Origin: Robertmurraya sp047302285
Lineage (GTDB): Bacteria; Bacillota; Bacilli; Bacillales; Cytobacillaceae
DNA length: 64,000 nucleotides
Direction of reading: 5' to 3'
Assembly: GCF_047302285.1 (NCBI RefSeq)
Contig: NZ_CP154845.1
Location: forward strand, 1,240,001 to 1,304,000
Below, in pieces: positions 8,509 to 17,767 of the stretch. The number at the start of each line of letters is the position of its first letter. The first letter of the stretch is position 1. The notes beneath the pieces are model-generated. The model was not told the DNA's origin. It saw only the letters and a program-made list of their open reading frames with translations, and searched no databases. A program made the translations under genes and the position numbers.

Positions 8509-8697
8509 GTGATCCAGGTTAAAGTATTTGATCAGGAGCATGAAAAGGATTTAGAAAGAGAAATGAATCGTTTTTTGGAGCGATTAGACGAAAGGAAGCT
8601 ACTCGATATTAAATATAATATTGCAGCGTTTCCAGAGGATGAAGAGGACGAAGAACAGGTATACTGCTTTTCAGCGATGATTGTTTATAGAAAATAA
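8509..8697 (+). CDS. cse60: Sporulation protein Cse60 family
   Basis: A 62-residue acidic protein starting with GTG at 8509 after GGGAGAGAAG. The N-terminal IQVKVFDQEHEKDLEREMNRF segment and the VYCFSAMIVY ending match the small Cse60 protein of Bacillus, whose transcription in B. subtilis is mother-cell specific (SigE). Its biochemical role is unknown. The acidic cluster PEDEEDEEQ separates two predicted strands. I see no clear SigE promoter, but the 62-bp upstream gap is short. Confidence 0.78.
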   Translation: MIQVKVFDQEHEKDLEREMNRFLERLDERKLLDIKYNIAAFPEDEEDEEQVYCFSAMIVYRK

Positions 8698-8728
8698 TAG
8701 AGCCGTTTTGGCTCTATTATTTGTTTTT
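8693..8728. terminator. Bidirectional terminator between cse60 and ytfP
   Basis: AATAATAGAGCC-GTTTT-GGCTCTATTATT followed by TGTTTTT. The right arm lies inside the last codons of the convergent ytfP gene, so it can serve both strands. Confidence 0.85.
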
Positions 8729-9985
8729 AACAAAGGCAGCTGCATTGATACCAGCAAGTCTTCCTGTCACTAAAGCAGAGGTTATATTATAACCACCTGT
8801 GTAACCGTGAATATCGAGAATTTCACCACAGAAGTAGAGTCCATTCTTTTTCTTCGATGCCATCGTTTGCGGCTCGATTTCTTTTACAGAAACCCCTCCA
8901 CCTGTAACGAATGCTTTTTCCAAAGGAAGCGTCCCGTTCACTTTAAATTCAAATTGTTTACAGCTACGTGCGAATGAACGGATTTTATCAGAAGAAAGAT
9001 TGGCTCCTTGAATGGCTGGGTCAATTTCATTGTACTCAAGAAGAAACAATAAATATCGTTCAGGAAGGAATCCTTTTAGAATATTTTTCACGCTCTTTTT
9101 CGGCTCTGCTTTTATTAATTTCTGCAACTCTTGAAATAGAGGCTCCTCTTTTTTATCTGGAAGAACATCTAAGCTCATCGTCACCTCAGATAGATTCCAT
9201 TTTTTCATCGCCTTGACGACAAACTGGCTACATCTGAGAACAGCAGGACCGCTGATTCCAAAGTGGGTGAAAATCATGTCCATCTGATGGGTAATGATTG
9301 CTTTGCCTTTAGGGTTTAGCACACTCAAGGAGACATCCCGTAACGACAATCCTTGTAATTCCTTTTTCTTAATAAACGGTTCTGCTGAAGTTAACGGAAC
9401 CTCAGTTGGGTATAAATCGGTGATGGTGTGCCCAGCCTTTCTTGCCCATGCATAGCCATCACCTGTAGAACCAGTGTGAGGAACTGATTTTCCACCTACG
9501 GCAATAATGATAGTTCCCGCCTGATAGCTTTGCCCATTTTTTAAATGAACAGTGACTGGACGTTCATCATCATAGTCAATGTCAGCGACAGGGGTGTTGG
9601 TCTTTATTTGTACATCCAACTTCTCCAATCGAGTTAACAGAGCATTAACGACAGACTGTGCCTTATTCGATGCGGGGAACATCCTTCCGTGATCTTCTTC
9701 CTTTAATTCAATGCCGAGTTTTTCAAAAAAGGTGATAATATCTTCATTATTAAAAATCGAAAAGGCACTATATAAAAAACGTCCATTTCCCGGGATATGT
9801 TTGATGATTTCATCGATCGGAAGGCGGTTCGTTACGTTGCATCTTCCGCCACCTGAAATCGCTAATTTTCTCCCAAGCTTGTCTCCTTTATCGATTAATA
9901 GAACTTTCACTCCTTTTTCACCAGCAGCAATGGCTGCCATCAGACCAGAAGGCCCACCACCAATGACGATTACATCAAATTGCAT
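8717..9985 (-). CDS. ytfP: FAD-dependent oxidoreductase, HI0933/YtfP family
   Basis: A 422-residue flavoprotein of the HI0933 (YhiN-like) family. The N-terminal dinucleotide-binding motif VIGGGPSGLMAAIAAGEKG occupies residues 6-24. The family marker GRKLAISGGGRCNVTN follows at about residue 40 and TGGGVSVKEI plus GEILDIHGYTGGYNI sit near the C-terminus. Reaction and substrate are not established for the family. It is convergent with cse60 and divergent from ytgP. Start ATG is preceded by a AAGGAGAATG-type site. Typical length. Confidence 0.9.
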   Translation of the reverse strand: MQFDVIVIGGGPSGLMAAIAAGEKGVKVLLIDKGDKLGRKLAISGGGRCNVTNRLPIDEIIKHIPGNGRFLYSAFSIFNNEDIITFFEKLGIELKEEDHGRMFPASNKAQSVVNALLTRLEKLDVQIKTNTPVADIDYDDERPVTVHLKNGQSYQAGTIIIAVGGKSVPHTGSTGDGYAWARKAGHTITDLYPTEVPLTSAEPFIKKKELQGLSLRDVSLSVLNPKGKAIITHQMDMIFTHFGISGPAVLRCSQFVVKAMKKWNLSEVTMSLDVLPDKKEEPLFQELQKLIKAEPKKSVKNILKGFLPERYLLFLLEYNEIDPAIQGANLSSDKIRSFARSCKQFEFKVNGTLPLEKAFVTGGGVSVKEIEPQTMASKKKNGLYFCGEILDIHGYTGGYNITSALVTGRLAGINAAAFVKNK

Positions 9986-10204
9986 CTATTCATTCTCCTT
10001 AACAGCTCCATTTAATTGGAGTATATTTATTCGCAAAATGGGCTTCTACTTTTGAAAAGCATCTAATCAGTATATTATAGAACATGGACGATTGTCATGA
10101 AAAGGATACATATAAAGGTAGAAGTTATTTTTAAAGAAGTGTAAACTGTTAAATTGGAAGCTTTTTTTTCGCTTAACGCTGATTTCTAATTAGGATGGGA
10201 TGTT

Positions 10205-11824
10205 ATGTCTTCAAAGCTATTAAGAGGGACGTTTGTCTTAACCTCTGGTACGTTTATTTCGAAATTTCTTGGCTTGTTCTATGTAATTCCTTTTTTCGCC
10301 TTAGTTGGAAATGAAGGAACGGCTCTTTACAATTATGCCTATATTCCCTATACGATTTTCATTAGTATTGCTACAGCAGGGATTCCGGCATCTGTTTCTA
10401 AATTTATTTCAAAATATAATGCAATTGAAGAATATGCCGTAGGAAGGAAATTGTTCAAAACAGGTCTCGTTTTGATGGCTATAACAGGGATTATCTCCTT
10501 TCTCATTTTATATATTGCTGCGCCTACTTTAGCAGCAATGGTCATTACCGATCCAGATTTTATTGATCATATGGCTGATGTTACAACCGTTATAAGAGCG
10601 GTCAGTTTCGCTCTGATCATTATACCGTTTATGTCCATTATAAGAGGGTTTTTTCAAGGGCATCAAACGATGGAACCAACAGCTGTGTCTCAAGTGGTTG
10701 AGCAAATTGTCCGGATTGCCTTTGTACTCGCTGGTGCCTTTATCGTTTTGAAGGTGGCTCAAGGTAGTTTAGTAACGGCAGTCAGTTTTTCCGTTTTTGC
10801 AGCTTTTATCGGCGGGTTAGGTGGACTTGCCGTTCTACTTTGGTATTGGGTTAAGAAAAAGCCGATGTTTGATGAGCTTTTATTACAAGATAGACGGACG
10901 ATGGATATATCCGTTAAAGATATTTATAAGGAAATCCTTCTTTATTCGATTCCCTTTGTATTAGTCGGAATTGCCAATCCATTATTTCAATTTATTGACC
11001 AGCTAACCTTTAATCCAACAATGGTATCGATAGGATATGCATTTAATGATGCTGAATATGCTTTTTCGATTCTTAACTTTCAGTCTCAGAAACTTGTCAT
11101 TATTCCTGTATCTCTAGCAACAGCTTTCTCGTTAACATTGATTCCAGCGATAACGAAATCCTATACAGAGCAAGATCAGTTGGGATTAAATCGTCAATTG
11201 AATCAAACGTTTCAAGTACTAACCTATTTAACTTTACCAGCTGCCTTAGGTCTATCATTGTTAGCTGAGCCTTTTTATACCGTTTTCTATAAGCCAGATG
11301 CTTTAGGAACGGAAGTGCTAGAAGCGTATGCACCAATTGGGATGCTGTTTGCTCTTTATGCGGTGACAGCAGCGATTTTACAAGGAATTGATGCGCAGAA
11401 ATTTAATATTCTTAGTTTATTAGTGGGGATCTTGATTAAGCTCAGCTTGAATATTCCGCTGATGAAAATGATGGAAACAAAGGGTGCGATTCTTGCCACG
11501 GCGATTGGCTATAGTGCAGCGATTTTAATTAATTTATTTGTCATTAAAGCTTTCTCAAAATATCGCTTCCGCCTTGTCTTTAGAAGAGGTACTTTAATCA
11601 TCATTTTTACAGCGATTATGTATTTTGTGACAAAGCTTGTTTACAGTTTACTCACGCTGTTCCTTTCACCAGATGTGAAAATCGAAGCGCTAATCATCGT
11701 GATTATCTGTGCTTTAGCCGGTGCGGGCGTGTATTTCTATCTAGGTTTAAAATCAAAACTGGTAAATTTTTTATTTGGTGCAAGGGTTGATAGGATTAAA
11801 GAGAAACTAAAGTTGAAAATATAG
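10205..11824 (+). CDS. ytgP: MOP-superfamily flippase YtgP (lipid II flippase type)
   Basis: A 539-residue polytopic membrane protein with about 14 predicted helices, of the SpoVB/YtgP branch of the MOP exporters. YtgP of B. subtilis is a MurJ-type lipid II flippase in cell wall synthesis. The N-terminal GTFVLTSGTFISKFLGLFYVIPF segment is the family signature. The ATG at 10205 follows AGGATGGGATGTT; the lysine-rich C-terminus is cytoplasmic. Redundant flippases (SpoVB, Amj) are common in Bacillus but none is in this window. It is followed by the pseudouridine synthase gene after 59 bp. Confidence 0.88.
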   Translation: MSSKLLRGTFVLTSGTFISKFLGLFYVIPFFALVGNEGTALYNYAYIPYTIFISIATAGIPASVSKFISKYNAIEEYAVGRKLFKTGLVLMAITGIISFLILYIAAPTLAAMVITDPDFIDHMADVTTVIRAVSFALIIIPFMSIIRGFFQGHQTMEPTAVSQVVEQIVRIAFVLAGAFIVLKVAQGSLVTAVSFSVFAAFIGGLGGLAVLLWYWVKKKPMFDELLLQDRRTMDISVKDIYKEILLYSIPFVLVGIANPLFQFIDQLTFNPTMVSIGYAFNDAEYAFSILNFQSQKLVIIPVSLATAFSLTLIPAITKSYTEQDQLGLNRQLNQTFQVLTYLTLPAALGLSLLAEPFYTVFYKPDALGTEVLEAYAPIGMLFALYAVTAAILQGIDAQKFNILSLLVGILIKLSLNIPLMKMMETKGAILATAIGYSAAILINLFVIKAFSKYRFRLVFRRGTLIIIFTAIMYFVTKLVYSLLTLFLSPDVKIEALIIVIICALAGAGVYFYLGLKSKLVNFLFGARVDRIKEKLKLKI

Positions 11825-11883
11825 AAAAAAACAGGTCGTCACGTAAAGTGGAGGCCTGTTTTAACACTTTGTGGAGGATCAGA

Positions 11884-12603
11884 ATGAGAATTGATAAAAT
11901 GCTTGCTAATCTTGGCTACGGAAGTAGAAAAGATGTGAAAAAGTTGCTGAAGGATGGAGCCGTTAAGGTCAATGATCATGTCGTTAAAGATGCGAAGGAG
12001 CAAGTCAATCCAGATCAAGATATCGTTACCCTTAATGGAGAGGTGATTGAGTATAAAGAGTTCATTTATTTAATGATGAATAAACCACCTGGGGTTATCT
12101 CTGCAACAGAAGACAACTATGAGCAAACGGTTATTGATTTATTAGAAATGGAGGATGCGGTATTTTCGCCATTTCCAGTTGGAAGATTGGATAAGGATAC
12201 AGAAGGCCTCTTACTTATAACAAATGATGGGCAGCTTTCTCATCGTTTGCTATCGCCAAAGAAGCATGTCCCGAAAACGTATTTTGCGGTTATCGACCAA
12301 GAAGTAACCGCTGAGGATGTGGAAGCATTTAAAAATGGGGTCATGTTAGACGATGGCTATATGACAAAGCCGGGAGAACTGACGATTATAAAATCGGGGC
12401 TTCATTCAGATATTGAACTCACGATTACAGAAGGAAAGTTTCACCAGGTGAAACGAATGTTTGAAGCGGTTGGGAAAAAAGTCATCTATTTAAAACGACT
12501 TTCAATGGGACCATTAAAGCTTGATGAATCGCTGGAACTTGGCGAATACCGTGAATTAACTGATGAAGAATTACAGCATTTGTTGGAGTATGAAGTCAAA
12601 TAA
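11884..12603 (+). CDS. ytzG: 16S rRNA pseudouridine synthase, RsuA family (YtzG)
   Basis: A 239-residue pseudouridine synthase with an N-terminal S4 RNA-binding domain (MRIDKMLANLGYGSRKDVKKLL) and a catalytic domain containing the family motif GRLDKDTEGLLL, whose Asp is the catalytic residue. It belongs to the RsuA/RluB/E/F group, which modifies ribosomal RNA. Start at ATG 11884 has GTGGAGG upstream at 11871-11877; a longer in-frame version would read through the hairpin preceding the gene. A short hairpin (ACAGGTC/GGCCTGT, 11832-11861) lies just upstream and may partly end ytgP transcripts. Confidence 0.88.
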   Translation: MRIDKMLANLGYGSRKDVKKLLKDGAVKVNDHVVKDAKEQVNPDQDIVTLNGEVIEYKEFIYLMMNKPPGVISATEDNYEQTVIDLLEMEDAVFSPFPVGRLDKDTEGLLLITNDGQLSHRLLSPKKHVPKTYFAVIDQEVTAEDVEAFKNGVMLDDGYMTKPGELTIIKSGLHSDIELTITEGKFHQVKRMFEAVGKKVIYLKRLSMGPLKLDESLELGEYRELTDEELQHLLEYEVK

Positions 12604-12609
12604 AATAAA

Positions 12610-12645
12610 GAAATCGCCTCATCAATGGAGGCGATTTCTATTTTT
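12610..12645. terminator. Bidirectional terminator between ytzG and ytzE
   Basis: GAAATCGCCTC-ATCAAT-GGAGGCGATTTC followed by TATTTTTC on the + strand; the A-rich left flank serves ytzE on the - strand. Confidence 0.88.
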
Positions 12646-12658
12646 CTTAAGTCCGTAT

Positions 12659-12880
12659 TTACGATGTCATTTTTACTTTTTTTTCTGTTGTTGTCCACTT
12701 ACCTCGACTTGGACTTTCTACTAAGTCGTTATAAGCCAAGACATTCAAATCTCGTTGGATTGTCCGAGGAGTTGTACCAAATTCTTCTACGAGCTCTTGA
12801 GTTGTTACAGTTCCTTGTTGATTAATAAACATGTAGACGGATTTGATTCGGTTTATCATCCGGTTAGTCGAAGGTTTCAA
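12659..12880 (-). CDS. ytzE: Small DeoR-type HTH regulator (YtzE)
   Basis: A 73-residue protein that is essentially only the winged helix-turn-helix of the DeoR family (VTTQELVEEFGTTPRTIQRDLNVLAYNDLVE). The sugar-phosphate-sensing domain of full DeoR regulators is absent, as in B. subtilis YtzE. It may bind DNA without a ligand or need a partner; targets are unknown. It ends at the terminator shared with ytzG. Confidence 0.85.
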   Translation of the reverse strand: MKPSTNRMINRIKSVYMFINQQGTVTTQELVEEFGTTPRTIQRDLNVLAYNDLVESPSRGKWTTTEKKVKMTS

Positions 12881-13312
12881 AAAACCACTCCCTATCCCTT
12901 TTTAAAAAACCTGTGGCATAATCCTACAACTGACAGCTTCTATGAGAATCCTTCTCATACATATGTACGCTTCTTTTCCCAAGACAACCCCTTTATCGAT
13001 TTCTTTCAACTATACTTTCATATTAAACCTTATAACATAATTCTAAACTTATTTTCTCATAATTTCTACTTTAATGTACTAATTTGTTGATGCTCATTCC
13101 TCCTTTTCTTCATTTCTCTGTAGATACATATGGGAGTATACAAGTTAATTATGAATGAAATTTGAAAATTCTCATAATTTTTTGTAAGTAATTCTTCCAG
13201 TGTTTTTTAATTTAGGCTCTTTTCGCACATCGTTGCTCTAGAATCGTAGTTAGGAAAATAAATCAAACTTTTTTAGCATTTATTCGTAAGTATTGATAGG
13301 AGGTGTCTCATT
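12881..13312. other. AT-rich gap with no gene
   Basis: About 430 bp between divergent ytzE and the ythP-ythQ operon. It must hold both promoters. I find no convincing open frame with a ribosome binding site, no strong hairpin and no copy of the dispersed repeat. GATAGGAGGTG just before 13313 is the ythP ribosome binding site. Confidence 0.6.
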
Positions 13313-14026
13313 TTGAGTCTTTTAACCGTTAATATTGTACAAGCAGGCTATGAAAAAGAACAGGCAATCATTAAAGACATTCAATTTTCATTAAAAAAAG
13401 GAGAACTGATTGGCCTGATTGGACCGAATGGGGCCGGAAAAAGCACCACGATCAAATCGATTTTAGGATTAATGGAACATATGGAAGGTGAAGCCACATT
13501 CCAATATGGAGAGAAGTATTCCTACATCCCTGAACGCCCCATTTTCTATGATGAAATGACGTTGTGGGAGCATTTAGACTTTGTTGCAGCAGTTGAAGGC
13601 TTAAATGAACAAGAGTATCAGATGAAAGTGAATGAGCTTCTTCGTGTATATAAATTACATGAGGCAGCTCATCAATTGCCAGCTACATTTTCAAAAGGAA
13701 TGCAGCAAAAAGCGATGCTTATTCTCGCTCAAATTACAAAGCCTGCTGTTTATATTATTGATGAACCATTTATTGGCTTAGATCCAAGTGCCGTGAAACT
13801 TCTCCTTTCTTCCCTTGAAGAAGAGAGAAAACGCGGAGCAGGGATTATTATGTCTACCCATGTATTAGATACGGCAGAAAAGGTTTGTGATCGATTTCTC
13901 CTTATCAATAATGGAGTATTAGAAGCATCAGGGACTTTAACAGAAATTCAACAGCAATGTGGGCTTATAGATGGTTCACTATTTGACTGTTTCCATAAAA
14001 TCGCTGAGGAACAGAGTAATGAATAG
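13313..14026 (+). CDS. ythP: ABC transporter ATP-binding protein (YthP, EcsA-like)
   Basis: A 237-residue ATPase with Walker A GPNGAGKST near residue 38, a signature-like loop FSKGMQQKAMLI in place of LSGGQ, Walker B VYIIDEPFIGLD, and the switch His in STHVLD. This matches the EcsA type that pairs with EcsB permeases; Ecs systems affect protein secretion and regulated intramembrane proteolysis, but the YthPQ substrate is unknown. TTG at 13313 has AGGAGGTG nine bases upstream. The stop overlaps the ythQ start by eight bases (ATGAATAG), indicating coupling. Confidence 0.88.
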   Translation: MSLLTVNIVQAGYEKEQAIIKDIQFSLKKGELIGLIGPNGAGKSTTIKSILGLMEHMEGEATFQYGEKYSYIPERPIFYDEMTLWEHLDFVAAVEGLNEQEYQMKVNELLRVYKLHEAAHQLPATFSKGMQQKAMLILAQITKPAVYIIDEPFIGLDPSAVKLLLSSLEEERKRGAGIIMSTHVLDTAEKVCDRFLLINNGVLEASGTLTEIQQQCGLIDGSLFDCFHKIAEEQSNE

Positions 14027-15194
14027 CTTTTCTATTTTTCGTCATCGCTTACTTCGAAATTGGAGATATCAATTCAACACCTTCCGTCAAATCGCCGATT
14101 GGACGATATGGCTTTATCTCATTATTCCAGCGAATGTAATCTCGATTTTTATTTATCGCTCTTGGTGGATAGAAGGGGCTCCTCAGTGGATACAGTGGAT
14201 GCCACTAGAATTAATTTTTATCGTAGGTTATTTCTTTACATGGACAGGCACATATCGAAGCTATATGGAAGAGGCAGACAAAGTTTTCTTAGTGAAGAAA
14301 AAAAAGTTATTTTACGGGCTGAAAAAGTGGGGATTTCAGTATTCATTACTATTTCAGGCGATGTCCACTTTCGTCATAATTGTATTATTCCTTCCTTTTT
14401 TAATTGAACATTATCAGTTAACATGGACTCACGTTGGTACATACTTTTTATTTTTGTTATCGATGAAGTATTTGATTATGTATGTAAAATTTCATATGAA
14501 AAAGATTGAAAGAAAAACGATTAGAATCATTGCCATGATAGGAGCATTTATAGTAGTTAGTTGGTTTGTTCAATTGGTTGCAAGCTTTTGGATGAATGAT
14601 CTCTTTTTCGTTTTCTTTTTAGCAATCATGATTGGATTGACGAGCATTCTTCTTTACTTCCCATTATTAAAGAAAAATTCTGTCATGGACGTTGAATTAT
14701 TGATTGAAAGCGAGGAAAAGCAGAAACTCGTCAATATGGTTTTTCAGATCTCTTATGATCTTGAAAAGACAAAAGTCATCACTAGGAAAAGACCGTGGTT
14801 GTTTCGAAAATCGCGGAGAATTTTCAGAAGAAGAACGGCTACAAATGGGTTTATCGAACTTTTCGCAAAAGTGTTTATTCGAAATAGTTCGCATCTCTTA
14901 ACCTATTTCCAAATTTGCTCTGTGACAGCAGCTGCTGTACTTATCATTCCACCATTATGGATTAAGTGTGTCATCTTAGGTGGTTTTTTATTAATGATGT
15001 GGAGTTGGCTAGTGGGGGTATGGGAGAGAATTGTATTATCTCATCCATTTACGAAAAAATATCAAGAGCATGACGCCTATTTTTCTGCTAAAAAGCGGAC
15101 AATTGCGGTATTATTTGTATTATCTATATTAATAGTTGGGATGCTCTTTAGTATAGGTTCATTCTTTTATCACCATTTTTTAAATGTTAGTTGA
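14019..15194 (+). CDS. ythQ: ABC transporter permease, EcsB family (YthQ)
   Basis: A 391-residue membrane protein of the EcsB family with about eight predicted helices (for example around residues 25-45, 55-75, 105-145, 165-205 and two at the C-terminus) and a large cytoplasmic basic loop near residues 235-290. ATG at 14019 overlaps the end of ythP, and an in-frame upstream extension inside ythP is not needed. It works with YthP as an exporter-like unit. The dipeptidase gene follows after 11 bp, so all three may be one transcript. Confidence 0.85.
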   Translation: MNSFSIFRHRLLRNWRYQFNTFRQIADWTIWLYLIIPANVISIFIYRSWWIEGAPQWIQWMPLELIFIVGYFFTWTGTYRSYMEEADKVFLVKKKKLFYGLKKWGFQYSLLFQAMSTFVIIVLFLPFLIEHYQLTWTHVGTYFLFLLSMKYLIMYVKFHMKKIERKTIRIIAMIGAFIVVSWFVQLVASFWMNDLFFVFFLAIMIGLTSILLYFPLLKKNSVMDVELLIESEEKQKLVNMVFQISYDLEKTKVITRKRPWLFRKSRRIFRRRTATNGFIELFAKVFIRNSSHLLTYFQICSVTAAAVLIIPPLWIKCVILGGFLLMMWSWLVGVWERIVLSHPFTKKYQEHDAYFSAKKRTIAVLFVLSILIVGMLFSIGSFFYHHFLNVS

Positions 15195-15205
15195 GGAGGA
15201 TTCAA

Positions 15206-16609
15206 ATGGATTGGAATAAAGAAGTGCTCGCTCGAAAAGAGGATCTTATCAAAGATACACAAAGTATATTGAAAATCAAAAGCTTATTAGATGAAGAGAA
15301 TGCAACGGCAGACGCTCCGCTTGGCGAAGGTGTGAAGGAAGCGTTGCAGTTTATGCTCAAGCTTGGTGAAAAGGATGGGTTTGTCGCAAAAAATGTAGAC
15401 AACTTAGCTGGACATCTTGAATTTGGGCAAGGAGAAGAACTGATCGGAATCCTTTGTCATGTAGATGTTGTGCCAGAAGGAGACGGGTGGACAAGCGATC
15501 CATTTGGGGCTGAAATTCGTGATGGCAAGATTTTCGCCCGAGGTGCCATCGATGATAAAGGTCCGACAATGGCCGCCTATTACGCCATGAAAATGGTGAA
15601 AGAATTAGGTCTACCTTTAAATAAACGAGTTCGCATGATTATTGGTACCGATGAGGAAAGCAATTGGCGCTGTGTCGACCATTATTTTAAACATGAAGAA
15701 ATGCCGACATGTGGGTTTGCTCCCGATGCTGATTTTCCAATCATTTATGCGGAAAAAGGGATTGCTGATTATGATCTCGTTCAACAGGGCTTGGGGAATA
15801 GTAATGATGGAAAGAATGTCCTTCTCTCTTTTGAATCGGGTCGACGTTATAATATGGTTCCTGACTATGCAAAAGCGACTATCCAGATTTCAGGAGATAC
15901 TTCGAACTTTATAGATGAATTTGAAAGCTTTTTAAGTAAAAACGAAGTAGCAGGAAAGCACTTTGATTCGGAAGAGGGCTTACTGTTAGAAATCGAAGGA
16001 ATTTCAGCACATGGGATGGAACCGAACAAGGGGAAAAATGCAGGACTCTATTTAGCGAAGTTCCTCACTAGCCAAGAACTTGATAAGCAAGCATCTGCTT
16101 ACGTTCACTTTGTGACTACATATTTTCATCAGGATTCTCGTGGAAAGGCATTAGGCATTGCTTATTCTGATGATATTACTGGTGATTTAACGATTAATAT
16201 TGGGAAGCTAAGTTATAAGAAAGAGGTTGGCGGTAGACTTGGACTTAATATGCGCTATCCTGTCACTACAAATCTAGATGAAACGCTCTCTAAACTGAAG
16301 GATAAGTTATCTAACGAAGGATTTGCGATTGAAAATTTCACGGATTCGAAACCACATCATGTTGATGAACAAGATTTCCTAGTGCAAACATTAAAAAAGG
16401 TTTATGAGGAGCAGACGGGTGAAAAAGCAGAGCTTCTTTCGATTGGTGGAGGTACTTATGCACGCTCGTTAAAATCAGGAGTCGCATTTGGTCCACTTTT
16501 TCCTGGAAGACCGGATATTGCCCACCAAAAGGACGAATACATGATCATCGAGGACTTACTTAAAGCAACCGCTATTTATGCACAGGCTATATATGAACTG
16601 GCCAAATAA
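15206..16609 (+). CDS. pepV: Dipeptidase PepV (M20 metallopeptidase)
   Basis: A 467-residue M20A di-zinc peptidase. HVDVVPEGDGW supplies the first metal ligand and general environment, and DDKGP the bridging Asp. GTDEESNW contains the catalytic Glu-Glu pair. HQKDEY near the C-terminus gives the last His ligand. PepV cleaves dipeptides, with broad specificity, in the cytoplasm. Start ATG 15206 follows GAGGAGG at 15193-15199. It lies 11 bp behind ythQ and ends at a hairpin shared with the convergent cysK-like gene. Length is normal for the family (B. subtilis YtjP, 463). Confidence 0.92.
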   Translation: MDWNKEVLARKEDLIKDTQSILKIKSLLDEENATADAPLGEGVKEALQFMLKLGEKDGFVAKNVDNLAGHLEFGQGEELIGILCHVDVVPEGDGWTSDPFGAEIRDGKIFARGAIDDKGPTMAAYYAMKMVKELGLPLNKRVRMIIGTDEESNWRCVDHYFKHEEMPTCGFAPDADFPIIYAEKGIADYDLVQQGLGNSNDGKNVLLSFESGRRYNMVPDYAKATIQISGDTSNFIDEFESFLSKNEVAGKHFDSEEGLLLEIEGISAHGMEPNKGKNAGLYLAKFLTSQELDKQASAYVHFVTTYFHQDSRGKALGIAYSDDITGDLTINIGKLSYKKEVGGRLGLNMRYPVTTNLDETLSKLKDKLSNEGFAIENFTDSKPHHVDEQDFLVQTLKKVYEEQTGEKAELLSIGGGTYARSLKSGVAFGPLFPGRPDIAHQKDEYMIIEDLLKATAIYAQAIYELAK

Positions 16610-16640
16610 AAGGAAGCGCCAAATTTCGGCGCTTCTTTTA
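16608..16640. terminator. Bidirectional terminator between pepV and ytkP
   Basis: AAAAGGAAGCGCC-AAATTTC-GGCGCTTCTTTTATT; symmetrical A and T runs flank the stem, so it serves both convergent genes. Confidence 0.88.
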
Positions 16641-17576
16641 TTATTCTTCAAACCGGAATAGATCGCTTGATAAGTATCTTTCTCCTGTGTCACAGGCAAT
16701 GCAGACGATGGCATCTCCTGGTTGGAGTGTTTTAGCTACTTCTAGGGCAGCGTAGCAAGCAGCGCCAGATGAAGGACCGACAAGAATGCCTTCTTGACTC
16801 GCTAGACGACGTGTAATATCGTACGCATCCTCATCTGTTATTTGGTGAATTTTATCATATACTTCTTGGTTTAATGTATCTGGGATGAAGCCAGGGCTTG
16901 TCCCAACAAGCTTGTGCTTTCCTGGTTTTCCCCCTGATAAAACAGGTGACCCTGCTGGCTCGACGACATGTACTTGGATATCTTCATAATGTTCTTTAAG
17001 AACTTCTCCAGTCCCAGTAATCGTACCACCGGTTCCAGCGGTTGCAACAAATGCCTTAAGAGGTTTACCGATTTCTTTCATCGCTTCAATGATTTCTAAT
17101 GCCGTTGAATGACGATGGGCATCAGGATTGGCATCATTCTCAAATTGCATCGGGATAAAGCTGTTCGGGATTTCTGCAGCTAATTCCTCAGCCTTGCGGA
17201 TCGAACCAGGCATTTTTTCATCGCCAGGAGTAAGGACGACCTCTGCTCCATATGCCTTTAAAATATTGATTCTTTCCTTTGTCATCGTATCAGGCATGAC
17301 GAGAATCGCTTTATAGCCTCTGGCAGCTGCATTCATCGCCAAGCCAATTCCAGTATTCCCGCTTGTGGGCTCAATAATCGTAGCACCCTTTTTTAATAAC
17401 CCTTTCTTCTCTGCTTCAATAATCATATTGAAAGCTGCTCTGTCTTTAACACTGCGACTTGGATTATAAAATTCCAATTTTAAATAGACATCGACTCCAT
17501 TTTCAGGAGCTAAACGATTTAGCTTCACCATTGGTGTATCTCCGATCAAATCGGAAATGTTTTCAACGAACTTCAT
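16641..17576 (-). CDS. ytkP: Cysteine synthase-like PLP enzyme (YtkP)
   Basis: A 311-residue fold-type II PLP enzyme of the O-acetylserine sulfhydrylase family. The PLP lysine is in NPSRSVKDRAA near residue 43, the substrate loop EPTSGNTGIG near residue 68, and the phosphate-binding GTGGTITGTG near residue 177. Main cysK of Bacillus lies elsewhere, so this is the YtkP paralogue; whether it makes cysteine from O-acetylserine or another amino acid is not decided by sequence. The ATG at 17576 is preferred over a TTG one codon upstream, with GAGAGGAAG upstream. Confidence 0.87.
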   Translation of the reverse strand: MKFVENISDLIGDTPMVKLNRLAPENGVDVYLKLEFYNPSRSVKDRAAFNMIIEAEKKGLLKKGATIIEPTSGNTGIGLAMNAAARGYKAILVMPDTMTKERINILKAYGAEVVLTPGDEKMPGSIRKAEELAAEIPNSFIPMQFENDANPDAHRHSTALEIIEAMKEIGKPLKAFVATAGTGGTITGTGEVLKEHYEDIQVHVVEPAGSPVLSGGKPGKHKLVGTSPGFIPDTLNQEVYDKIHQITDEDAYDITRRLASQEGILVGPSSGAACYAALEVAKTLQPGDAIVCIACDTGERYLSSDLFRFEE

Positions 17577-17767
17577 CAAATCTTCCTCTCTAGGTTTATC
17601 ATGCTAACGTTTATATACGAACGAATTAGTTACATATAAAAAGTACTCTCTCTCCTATCATATCGAAAACATACGATTCCGGGCAACTGGGTTGATTATG
17701 AATTTTTTGGTGGTTATGATGAAAAGAGTAAGAAATACGTTTAATGTTTTTAAGAAAGGACGATATA

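Noticed and set aside
8960..10060. Plus-strand frames opposite ytfP
   Set aside because: Shadows of a well-supported flavoprotein gene.
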